64,000 nucleotides of DNA from Charina bottae (GCA_023362775.1 JALMGJ010000002.1:69107414-69171413), one strand, 5' to 3'; positions 46,324-56,846 are shown, numbered from the stretch's first letter. Translations and numbers: made by a program. The notes: generated by a model not told the origin, from the letters alone.

Positions 46324-46392
46324 CATGCTAGCTGGGGAATTCTGGGAGTTGAAGTCCACACATCTTAAAGTGGCCAAGTTTGAAAAACACTG
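46324..46392. mobile_element. Small hAT-like MITE, one arm left
   Basis: 69 bp starting CATGCTAGCTGGGGAATTC and ending AAAACACTG, with the GAATTCTGGGAGTTGAAGTC and ACATCTTAAAGTGGCCAAG motifs of the element at 48.4 kb. It is flanked by the 8-bp duplication GTTTAGAT (46316-46323 and 46393-46400); the flanks agree for two further bases (CA). One arm of the palindrome is gone, yet both flanks persist. Confidence 0.75.
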
Positions 46393-46402
46393 GTTTAGAT
46401 CA

Positions 46403-47488
46403 ATCCATAAAATAAATCAACAAAGGGATCCTAATCTTCATCTAGCTCCATTATCCCCAGGGCTATTTTCTTTTGATTCTTCAACCCTTCTCAGGGTTGG
46501 GATCTTTTCTGATCTGGCTGGTCTGAGAAAAGATTCCCTTCTGCCTTCCGTGATGGAAGACAAAAGAATAAAGGCAAGTGGAGCTGCTGCTTCCCCTTTT
46601 GAAAGCTCACCAGAGAGAAAGGGAAGCCTTGTTGCTCCTGATGGGTTGCTTAAAGTTTGCCTTTCCTGGGCTTGGATGGTCTCTGCCCATTTCTAGATGG
46701 GCAGGTCCATTCCGTTTCCTTTAACTTTTTTTGAGTTTGAAGGTTGTTTTACTCCTTCTTCATCAATGATGGGATTGATAAGATCTTCAAAAAGGGAGCA
46801 GTGAGAAGTTTAGAGAACAAGTGGCAATGTATGGGCTGGTGTATGGACATGATAAAAGCAAAGGTGATTTGCAAGGGGAGGAAGGTATGGAGAGAAAATG
46901 ATGTTGCTGCAGACTAGATTTAGTTATGTTTCCTTTTCCTTTTCTTTGATTATATCTTTAATTTCTTTGGCTCACTATTTGTTACTCCTTTGCTGTGCTC
47001 TGCATGTTACTGACCTCAGAAGGGAATGGTGTGATGGGTGTGAACAGGATATAGGGATATCAAAAACCAAAACAGTTCATTAACACCTCCCCACAAAAAG
47101 ATTTGCTTCTTGCATCTCTCCACAAGCCACTGATATTATGGGATTAATAAACACACACCACCCTTCCCCCAAAGTGATTTACTGAGAAGAAGTGGCCTCA
47201 TACAGAGTAATTTTTTTCTGTCCATCTGTCCCACTACCATCTGACAGGCAATGACTCCTCAGAACTCTCAAGAAATTTCCTTCATTTTTTTCTTTTTCAT
47301 CCTTCTTGGCTGGTGGTATAAGTAATTGAGTATTTTTTTCATGGATGTGCTCTGCTACTGAGTCAAATCCTATCCAATATATATAAAGTTCCTTTTCTAT
47401 GCAATTGAGAAACATACGTCTATTTAGGGACATATTGAGGGACTGCCTAACTCCAATTATTTCTACCTCTCTCATTATGTCAAGTAGA
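46403..47488. other. Unique DNA, nothing recognised
   Basis: A 123-codon plus-strand frame at 46325-46696 begins inside the MITE and is not recognised as a protein family. Confidence 0.4.
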
Positions 47489-47489
47489 A

Positions 47490-47896
47490 GGGGCATGCTC
47501 CAGGTCCTGTAAGTCAGGAATTGTCATCTAGCAGGACCCAGGAAGTGTGCCTTTTTGGTAGCTGTGCCTGCCCTCTGGAACACCATACCACCTGAGGTTC
47601 AGCTGGCCCCAACTCTTCTCACCTTTTGGAAAATCTTGAAGAGTTGGTTGTTTTCCCAGGTGTGGGGGCCAAGAGAGTAATTGAGCCCCTACTGCTAGTA
47701 TATAGTTTTGGGAAGCCACTTTAATTTTTAGTATATAGTTTTGGGAAGCCACTTTATGCTTTAGTTGGTTGGTAAATGTATTTATTTATATAAAAATTAT
47801 ATATTATTTATATTGTACTTTTAAAATCCTTGTCAGCTGCCCAGAATCACATTTATGAGTTGGGCAGCCCTATAAATTGATATAAATAAATAAATG
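47490..47896 (+). mobile_element. CR1/L2-like LINE 3' end
   Basis: Degenerate C-terminal block (TAGCTGTGCCTGCCCTCTGG then AACACCATACCACC = AVPALWNTIPP) followed by the 3' hairpin (GCTGCCCAGAATCAC ... GAGTTGGGCAGCCC) and an ATAAATAAAT tail. A 28-bp stretch beginning TAGTATATAGTTTTGGGAAG occurs twice (near 47695 and 47728), a small tandem duplication. Confidence 0.8.
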
Positions 47897-48383
47897 TTTA
47901 TATAAAAGGGTTCCATTTGAAGACTGTTAGAAAATCATTGTCCAGTTGAAGGTATTCTCTGCTTGAAGAGTGGATTAGCCCAAATCCAGTGTGAAGTCTA
48001 AGAACCACACAGAAGAGAAGTATTGATCTTGATGTTGTTACCAGAGTTGGAAAGCAGATTGAGCAGGCACAAAGGTCACCTGGTCAAAGTCATCATCACT
48101 AAGTGAGATATACAATTGTTCTGCTGAAATTATGTGGATGTTATTGGATGTTTTTTCTAAACTGGCACTTGTGCACATACAGATTTTGTAGATATTGCGA
48201 TCTCTTTTGTGCTTTTTCATTCCACATTAACCAATATGCGTGGGGTGGGTGTTAAATTGCTTCAATCTCAAGAAGCATTCAAACATGTGCAATCCTAGGT
48301 ATAGCCTGAAATGGGATGGCTGTTCCAATCACTTTTTGGCTGAAATTCTGTACACAGTCAAGCTGTTTTGGTTCCATCTAAAC

Positions 48384-48492
48384 CAGCATTTCTCAATCTT
48401 GGCAACTTTAAGATGTGTGGACCTCAACTGCCAGGGGAATTCTGGGAGTTGAAGTCCACTCATCTTAAAGTTGCCAAGACTGAGAAATGCTG
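48384..48492. mobile_element. Palindromic hAT-like MITE, intact
   Basis: 109 bp that fold back almost completely. The left end CAGCATTTCTCAATCTTGGC and the right end, read on the other strand, CAGCATTTCTCAGTCTTGGC continue as matching arms (AACTTTAAGATG...GTGGAC) towards a central GGGGAATTCTGGGAG. The 8-bp target duplication ATCTAAAC lies at 48376-48383 and 48493-48500. CAG termini and 8-bp duplications are typical of hAT transposons. No coding capacity. Confidence 0.88.
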
Positions 48493-48500
48493 ATCTAAAC

Positions 48501-49909
48501 TGTGTGGGACTGCAACGTTCATTGCTAGTCCATCAAAGGATGATTAAAAGAACTGTTGCAAGAAGCCACACAGCATCAGAAAGAAAAGGATTCCCCTTCC
48601 TCTCCCATAATATGGAGGAAGGAAGCTGTTGGAATCCACTAAAAAATAAATGTCGGTCCTCAAAGGATTGAAAAAACTAGCATGTGCTCATTTATAACTT
48701 CCTATTAAATTCCTATAAAGGCACGAGAGTGCAGAAACCCCTGAACAAAACACTCCAAGTGCATGATGGAGACAAGTCTGCAAGGATACAGCATCCGGAT
48801 GCTGTTTCAATAATTGGGTCATTGCTTGCATCTTCATGAGTACAAGTTTCTCCTAGGGGCAAGTGGAGCATGCTCAGATATTACTACTTATCTCCCAAAT
48901 CCGTGCTCATCCCTACACACCTTAATTTAATTTAGAAAAACAGCCCAACTGTTTTGAACATAAAACCAGGGGCATGAGAAAATGCAGACTTGGTCTCCTT
49001 CAGAGATTCTATTTTCAAGCAGCCATTTCTCATAAAAAATACATGAAGGGCAGTTTTAATATACTAATAATTCATTCCACATGGTCCAGATTGCTCATTC
49101 CCTTCCCTAACCATGCTGTTTGTGCTGTATGGAATGCATTAATACACATTTGTTTTCATATGGTGCATACTTATTGAAATCCAAGTGATTGCAATTTGTG
49201 GAAAATTTCTGTCAGAGCAGAGTTGATACCTCTTAAAAACTGGACTTCTGCCGCTTTTTTATTTAATGTGCTATACGAGGCACCTTTTAATCTGGGCCCC
49301 AGATTGAAAAAATCTTTTAGAGCATAGGCAATATATTAAGAGAGGGGGAAAGAACTAATAATAGGTCACGAGAAACAAATCATTATAGATAGCAAGACCT
49401 TGTTAGATTCAAGTAATACTCAAAATCCAGTGATTGGTTATTGTTTCCTTCTCCTACATAATCCATATAGGGTGGCCAACATTGTTTACTTGTAAGAGCC
49501 CTTGTGCTTTTCAAACTTTATGATAAACACAACAGTCAATCATTCTTCCTAGCATGCTGATGCAAATATGCTAGAAAAGCTTTACCTGATGAACTTACTT
49601 GGGCAACTAAGTTGACAATATTTGGCTATCACTTTCTATTTTAAAAAGCATAAAGCCAATTACACTTATCATAAATCATATGATAAGAACAAGATCAAGA
49701 GTTAATAAAAGCAGTTTCAAAACAGCATTAAACAGAGCAGAAACCAACCACAGAAGAGTTAGGAATCCTGACAGAAAAAACAATTCACATTAGGCTTGGC
49801 CAGATGATTTGACAAGACAAGGCAAAACATTTCCTGGAGTAACCTGTAGAACCTTAAAAAGCTAACATAACTAAAATTATCAGTTTGGGACCCAGTGGAT
49901 CATCCTTTA
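48501..49909. other. Unique DNA, nothing recognised
   Basis: About 1.4 kb of AT-rich, apparently unique sequence with no supported gene. 49550-49700 contains an ATGCAAAT-like octamer (GATGCAAATATGC), but nothing further supports an enhancer. Confidence 0.4.
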
Positions 49910-50125
49910 AGAGATATTTCCTTACCTAAACAGTGAAACAGACTGACCATGGGCAGGCAAAAAAGCAGTGGGAGTGGGAGCGACTTCCAACTTCCTGCCA
50001 GCTTCCCCATTGACTTTCCTTGTGGGAAGCTGGCCGGGAGCATCGGAAATGACATTGTGTAACTGCGGCTGACTGCCATAGCCTATTGGGTCACCATAAT
50101 CAGAGATATTTCCTTACCTAAACAG
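49910..50125. repeat. 168-bp segment between 24-bp direct repeats
   Basis: A perfect 24-bp repeat (AGAGATATTTCC, continuing to CTAAACAG) lies at 49910-49933 and 50102-50125. The 168 bp between them contain the CTGCCAGCTTCCCC ... GTGGGAAGCTGGCC hairpin and a GCGGCTGACTGC motif shared with 52553-52650 and, more distantly, with the MITE at 6.0 kb. It looks like an inserted mobile segment with an unusually long flanking duplication, but a local duplication is also possible. Confidence 0.65.
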
Positions 50126-50579
50126 AGTTATCATAAAAATTTAGGGGCCTTAATGCTTTTAATTACTCATTTATCATTATAAAAAGTATGCTTAAATTAC
50201 TAGCATTTTTTTTGTACTTTGGATTTGTTTTAATGGAAAAATGGATTTGACCTTTGTAAACTAAATGACAATTCGATTTTAAACTTGAAATAGTATTGCA
50301 GCTTTGATTATAACTATTTGATTATAACAATCCCCTCTCCTGCTTTCTTGGATTATATCCAAAATATTTCACATCCACCTTTTGACTTGTCTTTTCTACA
50401 CATCTGATTTTCTCTTCTACTGTACATACAGAGGTACAAAGTGGTATGGGTATATGATCTGAATTCATCAAGGCCTCACAATCCGGAATACTTGATCAGG
50501 CAAAACTTTAAATATAATATAGAAGTGAGAGGAAGAGACTGAGATAGCAAGTGTGGACCCACACACAGATAGACATATG
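50126..50579. other. Unique AT-rich DNA, nothing recognised
   Basis: No supported feature. Confidence 0.4.
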
Positions 50580-50592
50580 TATGTTAAATTGT

Positions 50593-50717
50593 CTATGAAG
50601 GTTCTCAGTCATCCAGGTGGAATTGTCTGTAGCTTGAATCATGTCAACTGGATTTCTATTTTCTCAGTGGAAACGTTTCGCTCCTTATCCAAGGAGCTTC
50701 TTCAGTCTGAGTAAAGT
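50593..50717 (-). mobile_element. Solo PLE terminus (family A), 125 bp
   Basis: The minus strand carries only the last 125 bp of family A: the hammerhead-like fold, then ATGATTCAAGCTACAG and ACAATTCCACCTGGATGACT. A 13-bp target duplication, TATGTTAAATTGT, lies at 50580-50592 and 50718-50730. The very short, cleanly bounded insertion shows that the terminus alone can be inserted. Confidence 0.88.
50663..50711 (-). ncRNA. Hammerhead-like ribozyme motif
   Basis: Same 49-nt fold as at 17.2 kb: CTCAG-A-CTGAAGA, stem II GCTCCTT/AAGGAGC, GAAA, CGTTTC, then CACTGAG. All core positions are retained. It differs from the 17.2 kb copy by one base in the loop strand after the UUC triplet (CCACTG versus CTACTG). 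Confidence 0.76.
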
Positions 50718-50730
50718 TATGTTAAATTGT

Positions 50731-51002
50731 TTTTTAAATGTTACTTGTTTTATTCATTTGCATTAAAATTAAATGTGTACATTAAAAAACCCCAGAAACC
50801 TAAAGATAGTAATTAGTCTAATGTTTCTAATTAAATTCTATTGTAGAATTGAAACATTTTTTTAAAAAAAATCTTGCTTTATTCCTCCAAAAGAGAGAGT
50901 TCTTGAGTGACTTATAAAATATTAGAAGCATATATAATAACCAGTTCAATGAAGAAAAACTATATTAAATTTGCAGATTGGAATGTAGGATTTTGGACAC
51001 AA
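50731..51002. other. Unique AT-rich DNA, nothing recognised
   Basis: No supported feature. Confidence 0.4.
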
Positions 51003-51690
51003 TATTAGTGAACCAAGATTATGGCAACCAGCTTGATTGATAACTGGCAAATAGAGGGAGAAAAAGTGGAGGCAGTGACAGACTTTGTATTTCTAGGCAC
51101 AAAGATTACTGCAGACGCTGACTGCAGCCAGGAAATCAGAAGACATCTACTTCTTGGGAGGAGAGCAATGGCAAATCTTGATAAAATAGTTAAGAGCAGA
51201 GACATCACACTGACAACAAAGGTCCGCATAGTTAAAGCAATGGTATTCCCTGTAGTAACCTATGGCTGTGAGAGCTGGACCATAAGGAAGGCTGAGCAAA
51301 GGAAGGAAGGAAGATAGATGCTTTTGAACTGTGGTGTTGGAGGAAAATTCTGAGAGTGCCTTGGACTGCAAGAAGATCAAACCATTCCATACTCCAGGAA
51401 ATAAAGCCAGACTGCTCACTTGAGGGAATGATATTAAAAGCAAAACTGAAGTACTTTGGCCACATAATGAGAAGACAGGATACCCTGGAGAAGATGCTGA
51501 TGCTAGGGAAAGTGGAAGGCAAAAGGAAGAGCGGCCGACCAAGGGCAAGATGGATGGATGATATTCTGGAGGTGACGGACTCAACCGTGAGGGAGCTGGG
51601 GGTGGCGACGGCCGACAGGAAGCTCTGGCGTGGGCTGGTCCATGAAGTCACGAAGAGTCGGAAGCGACTGAATGAATAAACAACATTTGA
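51003..51690 (+). mobile_element. RTE-BovB LINE, 3' 0.7 kb
   Basis: Contains the last ~215 codons of BovB ORF2. Frame 1 (51021-51317) reads MATSLIDNWQIEGEKVEAVT, VFLGTKITADADCSQEIRRH and FPVVTYGCESWTIRKAEQ. A GGAA-repeat expansion at about 51298-51311 shifts the frame, and the end (51356-51679) reads CSLEGMILKAKLKYFGHIMR and RPRARWMDDILEVTD, stopping at ...KRLNE. The terminus GAATGAATAAACAACA matches the other BovB copies. It is similar to, but distinct from, the 11-14 kb copy. Confidence 0.92.
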
Positions 51691-51746
51691 AAACTATGTT
51701 CATTATACTTAAGGTTTAAATCCAAATTCAGTGAAATCCACTGCTG

Positions 51747-51855
51747 AATATTTATTTATTTATTTAATTTATTTTATTAAATTTATATTACCGCCCATCT
51801 CCCCCAGCGGGGACCCTGGGTGGTGCACAATAAAATAGAATTAAAAGAAATATAA
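51747..51855 (-). mobile_element. CR1/L2-like LINE 3' terminus
   Basis: Minus strand: CACCCAGGGTCCCCGCTGGG, GGAGATGGGCGGTAATATAA, then an (AAAT)n tail (plus-strand ATTTATTTATTTATTT). Confidence 0.82.
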
Positions 51856-52272
51856 AATTACAACAGTACATAATATGAATTCCAAGGGTAAAATGTTAAA
51901 AATAGGATACTGGGAGGCTTCAAGGGACCATTTATCTTGCTTATTTAAAACATTTTTATCATTCATGCTAATTTTTACAGAATTCCTGGAATGGCTTAAT
52001 CCACACACCTTTTTTTAAAGAAAAATGCTTTGATTTCTGCCTTTTTCAGCTCCTCTGACTGAAAAAAACAGTTGCTGTTTACAGCAGAGCAATTGAAAAA
52101 CATGGAGGCTAAAACATTAATTTTCCAGTTTTAATATTTCTTTTTTCTTAATCATTGTTATAAATATGTAGTATATGCCCTTAAATGCCATTCCCTTTCT
52201 CTCTGACGCACACACTCACTTGTGTTGTAAATCACATTTGTATTCTGCCTTTGAGTTTGGCTTGGTGTGATG
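51856..52272. other. Unique DNA, nothing recognised
   Basis: No supported feature. Confidence 0.4.
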
Positions 52273-52545
52273 TGCAGATACTTCTGCTGCAGGGGTGCTG
52301 CGAGGGGGGAAGAGGAGGAAGTCCCAGGTAAGGAGCGCAGGGGTGGGGGAGGCTGTGCATGGGTTGGTGGAGGGGGGTGCTGTGGTGCATGCAAGGAAAG
52401 GGGAAGCAGGGTGTGGGTGCAAGCATAGGAAGGCCGGCAAGGAGGGTGCTGGCAGGTGGATGCATGCAGGTGAGCACAGGGAGGCTCGGGAAGGAGGGTG
52501 CTGGTGTGTGTGTGTGTGGGAGTACAGGAAGGCTGGGGAATGAGG
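52273..52545 (+). repeat. GC-rich minisatellite-like block
   Basis: G-rich on the plus strand. The block AAGGAGGGTGCTGG occurs at 52439 and 52491, a 52-bp period, with looser units on either side (GGAAGGCCGG, GGAGGCTCGG, GGAAGGCTGG). A (GT)n run sits at about 52503-52518. Stop codons are scarce on the minus strand because of composition, which gives three overlapping antisense frames (129-170 codons). These are not genes. Confidence 0.75.
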
Positions 52546-52552
52546 TACGACC

Positions 52553-52650
52553 TTCCCTGCCAGCTTCCCCATTGATCTTCCTTGTGGGAAGCTGGCAGGG
52601 AGCATTGGGAATGATGATCACGTGACTGCGGCTGACTGCGGCGACATAGA
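52553..52650. mobile_element. MITE-derived hairpin segment
   Basis: CCCTGCCAGCTTCCCCATTG, CTTCCTTGTGGGAAGCTGGC and ATGATCACGTGACTGCGGC match 49990-50090 closely and the interior of the TA-flanked MITE at 6185-6260 more distantly. The inverted CCAGCTTCC / GGAAGCTGG can form a stem-loop. Confidence 0.65.
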
Positions 52651-52767
52651 AGTGGACACAGCTTTGCCAAATTTCAATCCTACAGGAGTAATGGAGTCCC
52701 AGATTTTGGATGCATTCTGTAAGTTAGCCCATTCAAGGTACCTTGGTTCAAATATTGTTGCCCTACT

Positions 52768-52769
52768 AT

Positions 52770-52828
<59 letters not shown>

Positions 52829-52831
52829 TTT
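52768..52831. repeat. (TTTA)n microsatellite (SINE tail)
   Basis: About 16 TTTA units directly abutting the 3' end of the minus-strand SINE that follows. It is probably that SINE's expanded tail. Confidence 0.93.
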
Positions 52832-53064
52832 TCATCCCACCTTTATTATTTTTTGTAAATAACTCAAGGTGGCGAACATACCTAATACTCCTTCCTCCTC
52901 CTATTTTCCCCACAACAGCAACCCTGTGAGGTGAGCTGGGCTGAGAGAGAGTGACTGGTCCAAGGTGACCCAGCTGGCTTTCATGTCTAAGGCAGGACTA
53001 GAACTCCCAGTCTCCTGGATTTTAGCCCGTTGCCTTAACCACTAGTCCAAACTGGCTCTCCATT
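52829..53064 (-). mobile_element. MIR-like tRNA SINE with LINE-like tail
   Basis: A longer copy of the element at 9.96-10.17 kb. On the minus strand it starts GAGAGCCAGTTTGGACTAGT and GGTTAAGGCAACGGGC (tRNA-like head, box A region), then GGAGACTGGGAGTTCTAGTC (box B region), AAGCCAGCTGGGTCACC, CAGTCACTCTCTCTCAGCC and the AGTTATTTACAAAAAATA / AAAGGTGGGAT terminus, followed by the AAAT tail. The tail pairs in the same way as the LINE hairpins in this window, suggesting mobilisation by that LINE. Confidence 0.82.
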
Positions 53065-53261
53065 ATACTATGCACCATTTCGCCCAATTGAAGGTTACAA
53101 ACAATCAAACAGACACAAGAGTTTTAGTAGTACATTGATAAACAAGCATCCATACCTGTTCCCATCAACTTCAATAAAATTTGGATAGAGGTTGCTGTAA
53201 TACATATTGCATCAAGATTACTGTTGGGAATTTGCATACGTTTTCAAAAGTCATCATTTGG

Positions 53262-53470
53262 ATGATGGGGTAGGTGTGCTTCAGGTCCCCTACCTTAAAT
53301 GTTGCCACTGAAGGGACCTCAGAGGCATACCTTCTCGGGGGCCACCCCAGCCATTTGGAACAGCCTCTCACTTATGATCAGAGGGATCCCTACCCTTTTA
53401 GCTTTCAGGAAGGCTGTGAAGACCTGGCTCTTCCCCCAAGCATTGGGCTAGGAGGGGCTTGACCTGCAAG
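53262..53470 (+). mobile_element. CR1/L2-like LINE ORF remnant
   Basis: CTTCTCGGGGGCCACCCCAG, CCATTTGGAACAGCCTCTC and TTTCAGGAAGGCTGTGAAGAC correspond to the RRAFS..APALWNSLP and FRKALKTW blocks. No 3' hairpin or tail follows, so the fragment is truncated at both ends. Confidence 0.6.
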
Positions 53471-55090
53471 GATGTTTGGTCTGGTGCTTGGGAGAAAGGG
53501 TACTTTTCTTTTTAACCATGTTAGGTAAGCATGCAAGGAATCAAAGAAACAAGTTAGGAATCTGTAACACACAACATTTCTACAGCTGCTGCTATTCGAG
53601 AACAAGTCCTACAGTATATAGAAACAACGTTCAAACCATCTTGACTTTCTTTTTCCCTCCTACCCTTTGTAACAGACTGCTTGCCCCCTAAAGCATGGGA
53701 GCAAGCATGGGCTGGCCTGTTTCCATCTGTCCTTTCTTTTTGCAGCGGTCAGATTTGCTCTTATCTTATTTCTTGCTGACTGTCTGTGGATTAATTCTCA
53801 CCATTTTCCCCATTTTTAATGGCTTGGGAAAAAATAAATCCATCCATGAAGAAGTAAGTGAGCTGGGCCAAAAGAGGGGTTTCAGAGTTGATCCCTGGGC
53901 CTTGATCTTATTTTTGAACTAGTTCGCATTATTCTTTCTGCAGTCCACTCAAAATACATTCTTGATGTTGCCCGACCATTTTAAAGTTTACCTGGACTAT
54001 TTGATCAATACATTAAACGGAGATAATAATTCAACATAAGCCCAAGATGTATTGATGATGTGTGCACATACGTTAGTGACAAGTACCAGTTCCAGAAGTG
54101 AGGTAGATGGATTACAAATGCAGAATGAAATGTTAATTAAAACTCAGTGCAGGAGGATGAGAGCTGGAAAAACATTTTAATGCCAAAGTGATTTTACTTG
54201 GAGGGGGGGTGGGGGGAAGCAAACCAAGCAAATTATATTTGTTTTTAAAATGTAGTAAATTGCTTCATATAAACCATTCTAGTGGTTTCTTTGTTATGCA
54301 AGTGTGAGTATGTGTGCACCTCTCTAATGTATTTCAAGGCTTGCCAGAGTTGGGTTAATTGATCTACTCAGACCTTGTTCATTAGCCTCTTGCTTTAATA
54401 AAAGCACTTGTGCTACTCATAAATACCAAGACAAATTGAGATAAAAAATATAATTAAACTGAGTTCTTATTTAGCTATTTTCTATTTTAGTTCCCACTGG
54501 CTAATGATTAAGTGTACCAAACTTGCTACAGGGAAAATATGATATGCAATAAAAGGCTACCCAGGAATGTAAAGGTTAAAATGCAGCTGTGGCTTCTCTA
54601 GAGTATAGGTTTCATTTCCAAGCAACAAGAGGTACGGTTGCCATTGGTTTTCACCCAGATGTTAAGAGAATCTTTGTCCAGAATTCAAAATGAAGGTACG
54701 ACTATAGAAACAAGGGGATAGGTAAAAGTAGTATCATTTTCTCTTCTTTGTGCATTTTAGTTCTCACTTGTATTTCTATAGGACTTCTATAGAACCTAGA
54801 GAAGAATCTTTCCAATACTGAGATAATCTGCAATGCTGTCAGGCGATTGAGCAGAGAAACACGCTGAGCCGATATTCCAACTCTAAGTCTTCATTGCTCT
54901 CACCATAAAGCAGAATCTTGCCAGACTAAACCTATCCTAACTACCCTAAGGGTAAATACCCCAGGAACTCTAAGGCGGGGCTACTCTAACTCTCTTTGTC
55001 TGCCGGTCAAGGCTCTGAAGGCTGTGAGAATGCTTATCTCCTTGGAATGTGCTCCCTCCTTCCCCTGGCCCGAAATCCATCACATCACAC
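53471..55090. other. Unique AT-rich DNA, nothing recognised
   Basis: 1.6 kb without recognised repeats. A G run lies at about 54202-54216. 54300-54500 has a unique, motif-rich look, but nothing specific can be supported. Confidence 0.4.
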
Positions 55091-55105
55091 ACACCCCTTC
55101 AGGGA

Positions 55106-55390
55106 TGTTCAGGGACCCCTTCAGCTCAACAGCAGCATGGTGATCTTAACGATCCTCCTTTAGATGATAAAGGGACTTAGAAATAACATCTCAAAATAAC
55201 CATGACCTAGCCCCAGGGGTAGGTCACACAGCCACCTAGAAACATATTTAAGGATTCCCTTACTAACTTTGCTCAGACTGAAGAAGCTCCTTGGATAAGG
55301 AGCGAAATGTTTCCACTGAGAAAATAGAAATCCAGTTGACATGATTCAAACTACAGACAATTCCACCTGGATGACTGAGAACCTTCATAG
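55106..55390 (+). mobile_element. PLE 3' end (family A), 285 bp
   Basis: The plus strand starts just after the GIY-YIG ORF region (CTCAACAGCAGCATGGTGAT) and runs through the 3' region to ACCTTCATAGAC. A 15-bp target duplication, ACACCCCTTCAGGGA, lies at 55091-55105 and 55391-55405. It contains, uninterrupted, the site (AACAGCAGCATGGTGATCTT then AACGATCC) where the 2.1 kb retroposon landed in the 17-20 kb copy. Confidence 0.9.
55272..55320 (+). ncRNA. Hammerhead-like ribozyme motif, one change
   Basis: Plus-strand CTCAG-A-CTGAAGA, stem II GCTCCTT / AAGGAGC, GAAA, then TGTTTC and CACTGAG. The base after GAAA is T where the other two copies have C. This weakens the AAACGTTT stem III palindrome (it becomes AAATGTTT). 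Stems I and II are unchanged. Confidence 0.72.
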
Positions 55391-55405
55391 ACACCCCTTC
55401 AGGGA

Positions 55406-56290
55406 CACATTCCATCACAAATGCACAGGGATTCCTTCACAAACTGGTGGGTAGGGAGAGGGAGGGGCATTTGCTTGGATCCTTCAGAAAACAGTCTGCT
55501 TCACATTGATTTAGGGTATGTACCTGCATCTTGATTCAGAAATCCAGATTTATGTATTTCCCATTACCTATTACTGAAAATCAACAAATGGCTAATATAT
55601 GTATATTAGATGAAAATTTCAGAAACAGCACCTCATTAAGGAGTTGGTTTGTTTTAGAGACAGACGCCTTATATTTCTGTGTGTGTGTGCTTAAAATAGG
55701 AAAGTGCAGACAGCATTTTAAATTTGTGGCAGAATTAGATGACATTTACAAGCAAAATTTATATTTCTGAAGGTACTAAGAATGCCAAGTTTCATATTAA
55801 TAGGTTCAAGACTTATTTTAAAAAAAATTGTGCCAGAGGAGCCTTTCTAATTTAGATGTTTATTATAAGGAGTACACACATTTCTTCTTATGTGTTTTGT
55901 TATGAAATCATCTACCATAGCAGTGATCCTAACCAAAAAACAAAACAAACTCAATCTCCAAAATTGTTGAATCTATGAAGCAGGTTTTTCTAAAAGGGGC
56001 ATCTTCATATTTTTGATGGGAAGGAATTTGATTCAGTTCCCATACTTGTATGAAAATGAAGTACATCATGAAGGTGTCTCTAGACAAAATTGCCTCTACG
56101 TTTCAAATCATTAATGAAGCTTCAGGAGGGCTAAGGGCTCTTCTCACAGTCCTACTTGGTTTTCAGAAATAATGAATTATGGGCTGACTAATTTAATGCC
56201 AAGTATATTGTGGAGAAATTAGTGCATTCAAGTAATAAGTGTACATTTTGTTCAATGTAAACTGTATCTATCCACAGAAGCTTAAGTTAA
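55406..56290. other. Unique AT-rich DNA, nothing recognised
   Basis: No supported gene or repeat. Confidence 0.4.
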
Positions 56291-56372
56291 AAACATCTAT
56301 TTATTTATTAAGCATATTTCTGTGCTGCCCTATCAAAAGACTCTCGGCAGCTTTACATATACAGTATAAAGA
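56291..56372 (-). mobile_element. LINE 3' terminus fragment
   Basis: Minus strand: AGCTGCCGAGAGTCTTTTGA followed by TAGGGCAGCACAGAAATATG and an AATAAATAAAT tail; a diverged version of the family hairpin. Confidence 0.6.
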
Positions 56373-56633
56373 AGCAAACGCAACAGAGCCAAACTTACAT
56401 TTTTCAAGCTTTTCGTGTTGCATCTGTGCTCTTTTTGATCAATAATATATGGCCTACGGATCAGCAACTTCTTTGTGTATAGTGTTTCTGATATTTGTCC
56501 AGGCATTTTGAAGATTATAATGTGTCTTGGAGACCAAACATCCCTTGAACAGATGTTTGGATTTGTCAAATCTGTATTACAATTTGCACTGTCCCTTCAA
56601 TTCCTTTTCATTCTGCTTCATTCTGTAAATAAT

Positions 56634-56846
56634 TTGTTGTTTATTCGTTCAGTTGCTTCTGACTCTTCATGACTTCATGTACCAGCCCACGCCAGAGCTT
56701 CCTGTCAGCCATTGCCATCGCCAGCTCCCCCACGGTCGAGTCCATCACCTCCAGAATATCATCCATCCATCTTGCCCTTGGTCGGCCCCTCTTCCTTTTG
56801 CCTTCCACTTTCCCTAGCATCAGCATCTTCTCCAGGGTATCCTGTC
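56634..56846 (-). mobile_element. RTE-BovB LINE, last 213 bp
   Basis: Encodes only the C-terminus of ORF2 (MLMLGKVEGKRKRGRPRARW ... EVMKSQKQLNE) and the GAATAAACAAC terminus. A perfect 13-bp target duplication, TTCTGTAAATAAT, lies at 56621-56633 and 56847-56859. This is a textbook 5'-truncated insertion, and it shows where the 3' end of BovB lies in this genome. Confidence 0.93.

Noticed and set aside
52158..52670. Overlapping antisense frames of 170, 129 and 129 codons
   Set aside because: All three minus frames are open at once because the plus strand is G-rich and repetitive. The translations are low-complexity P/H/T/L, with no domain and no splice context.
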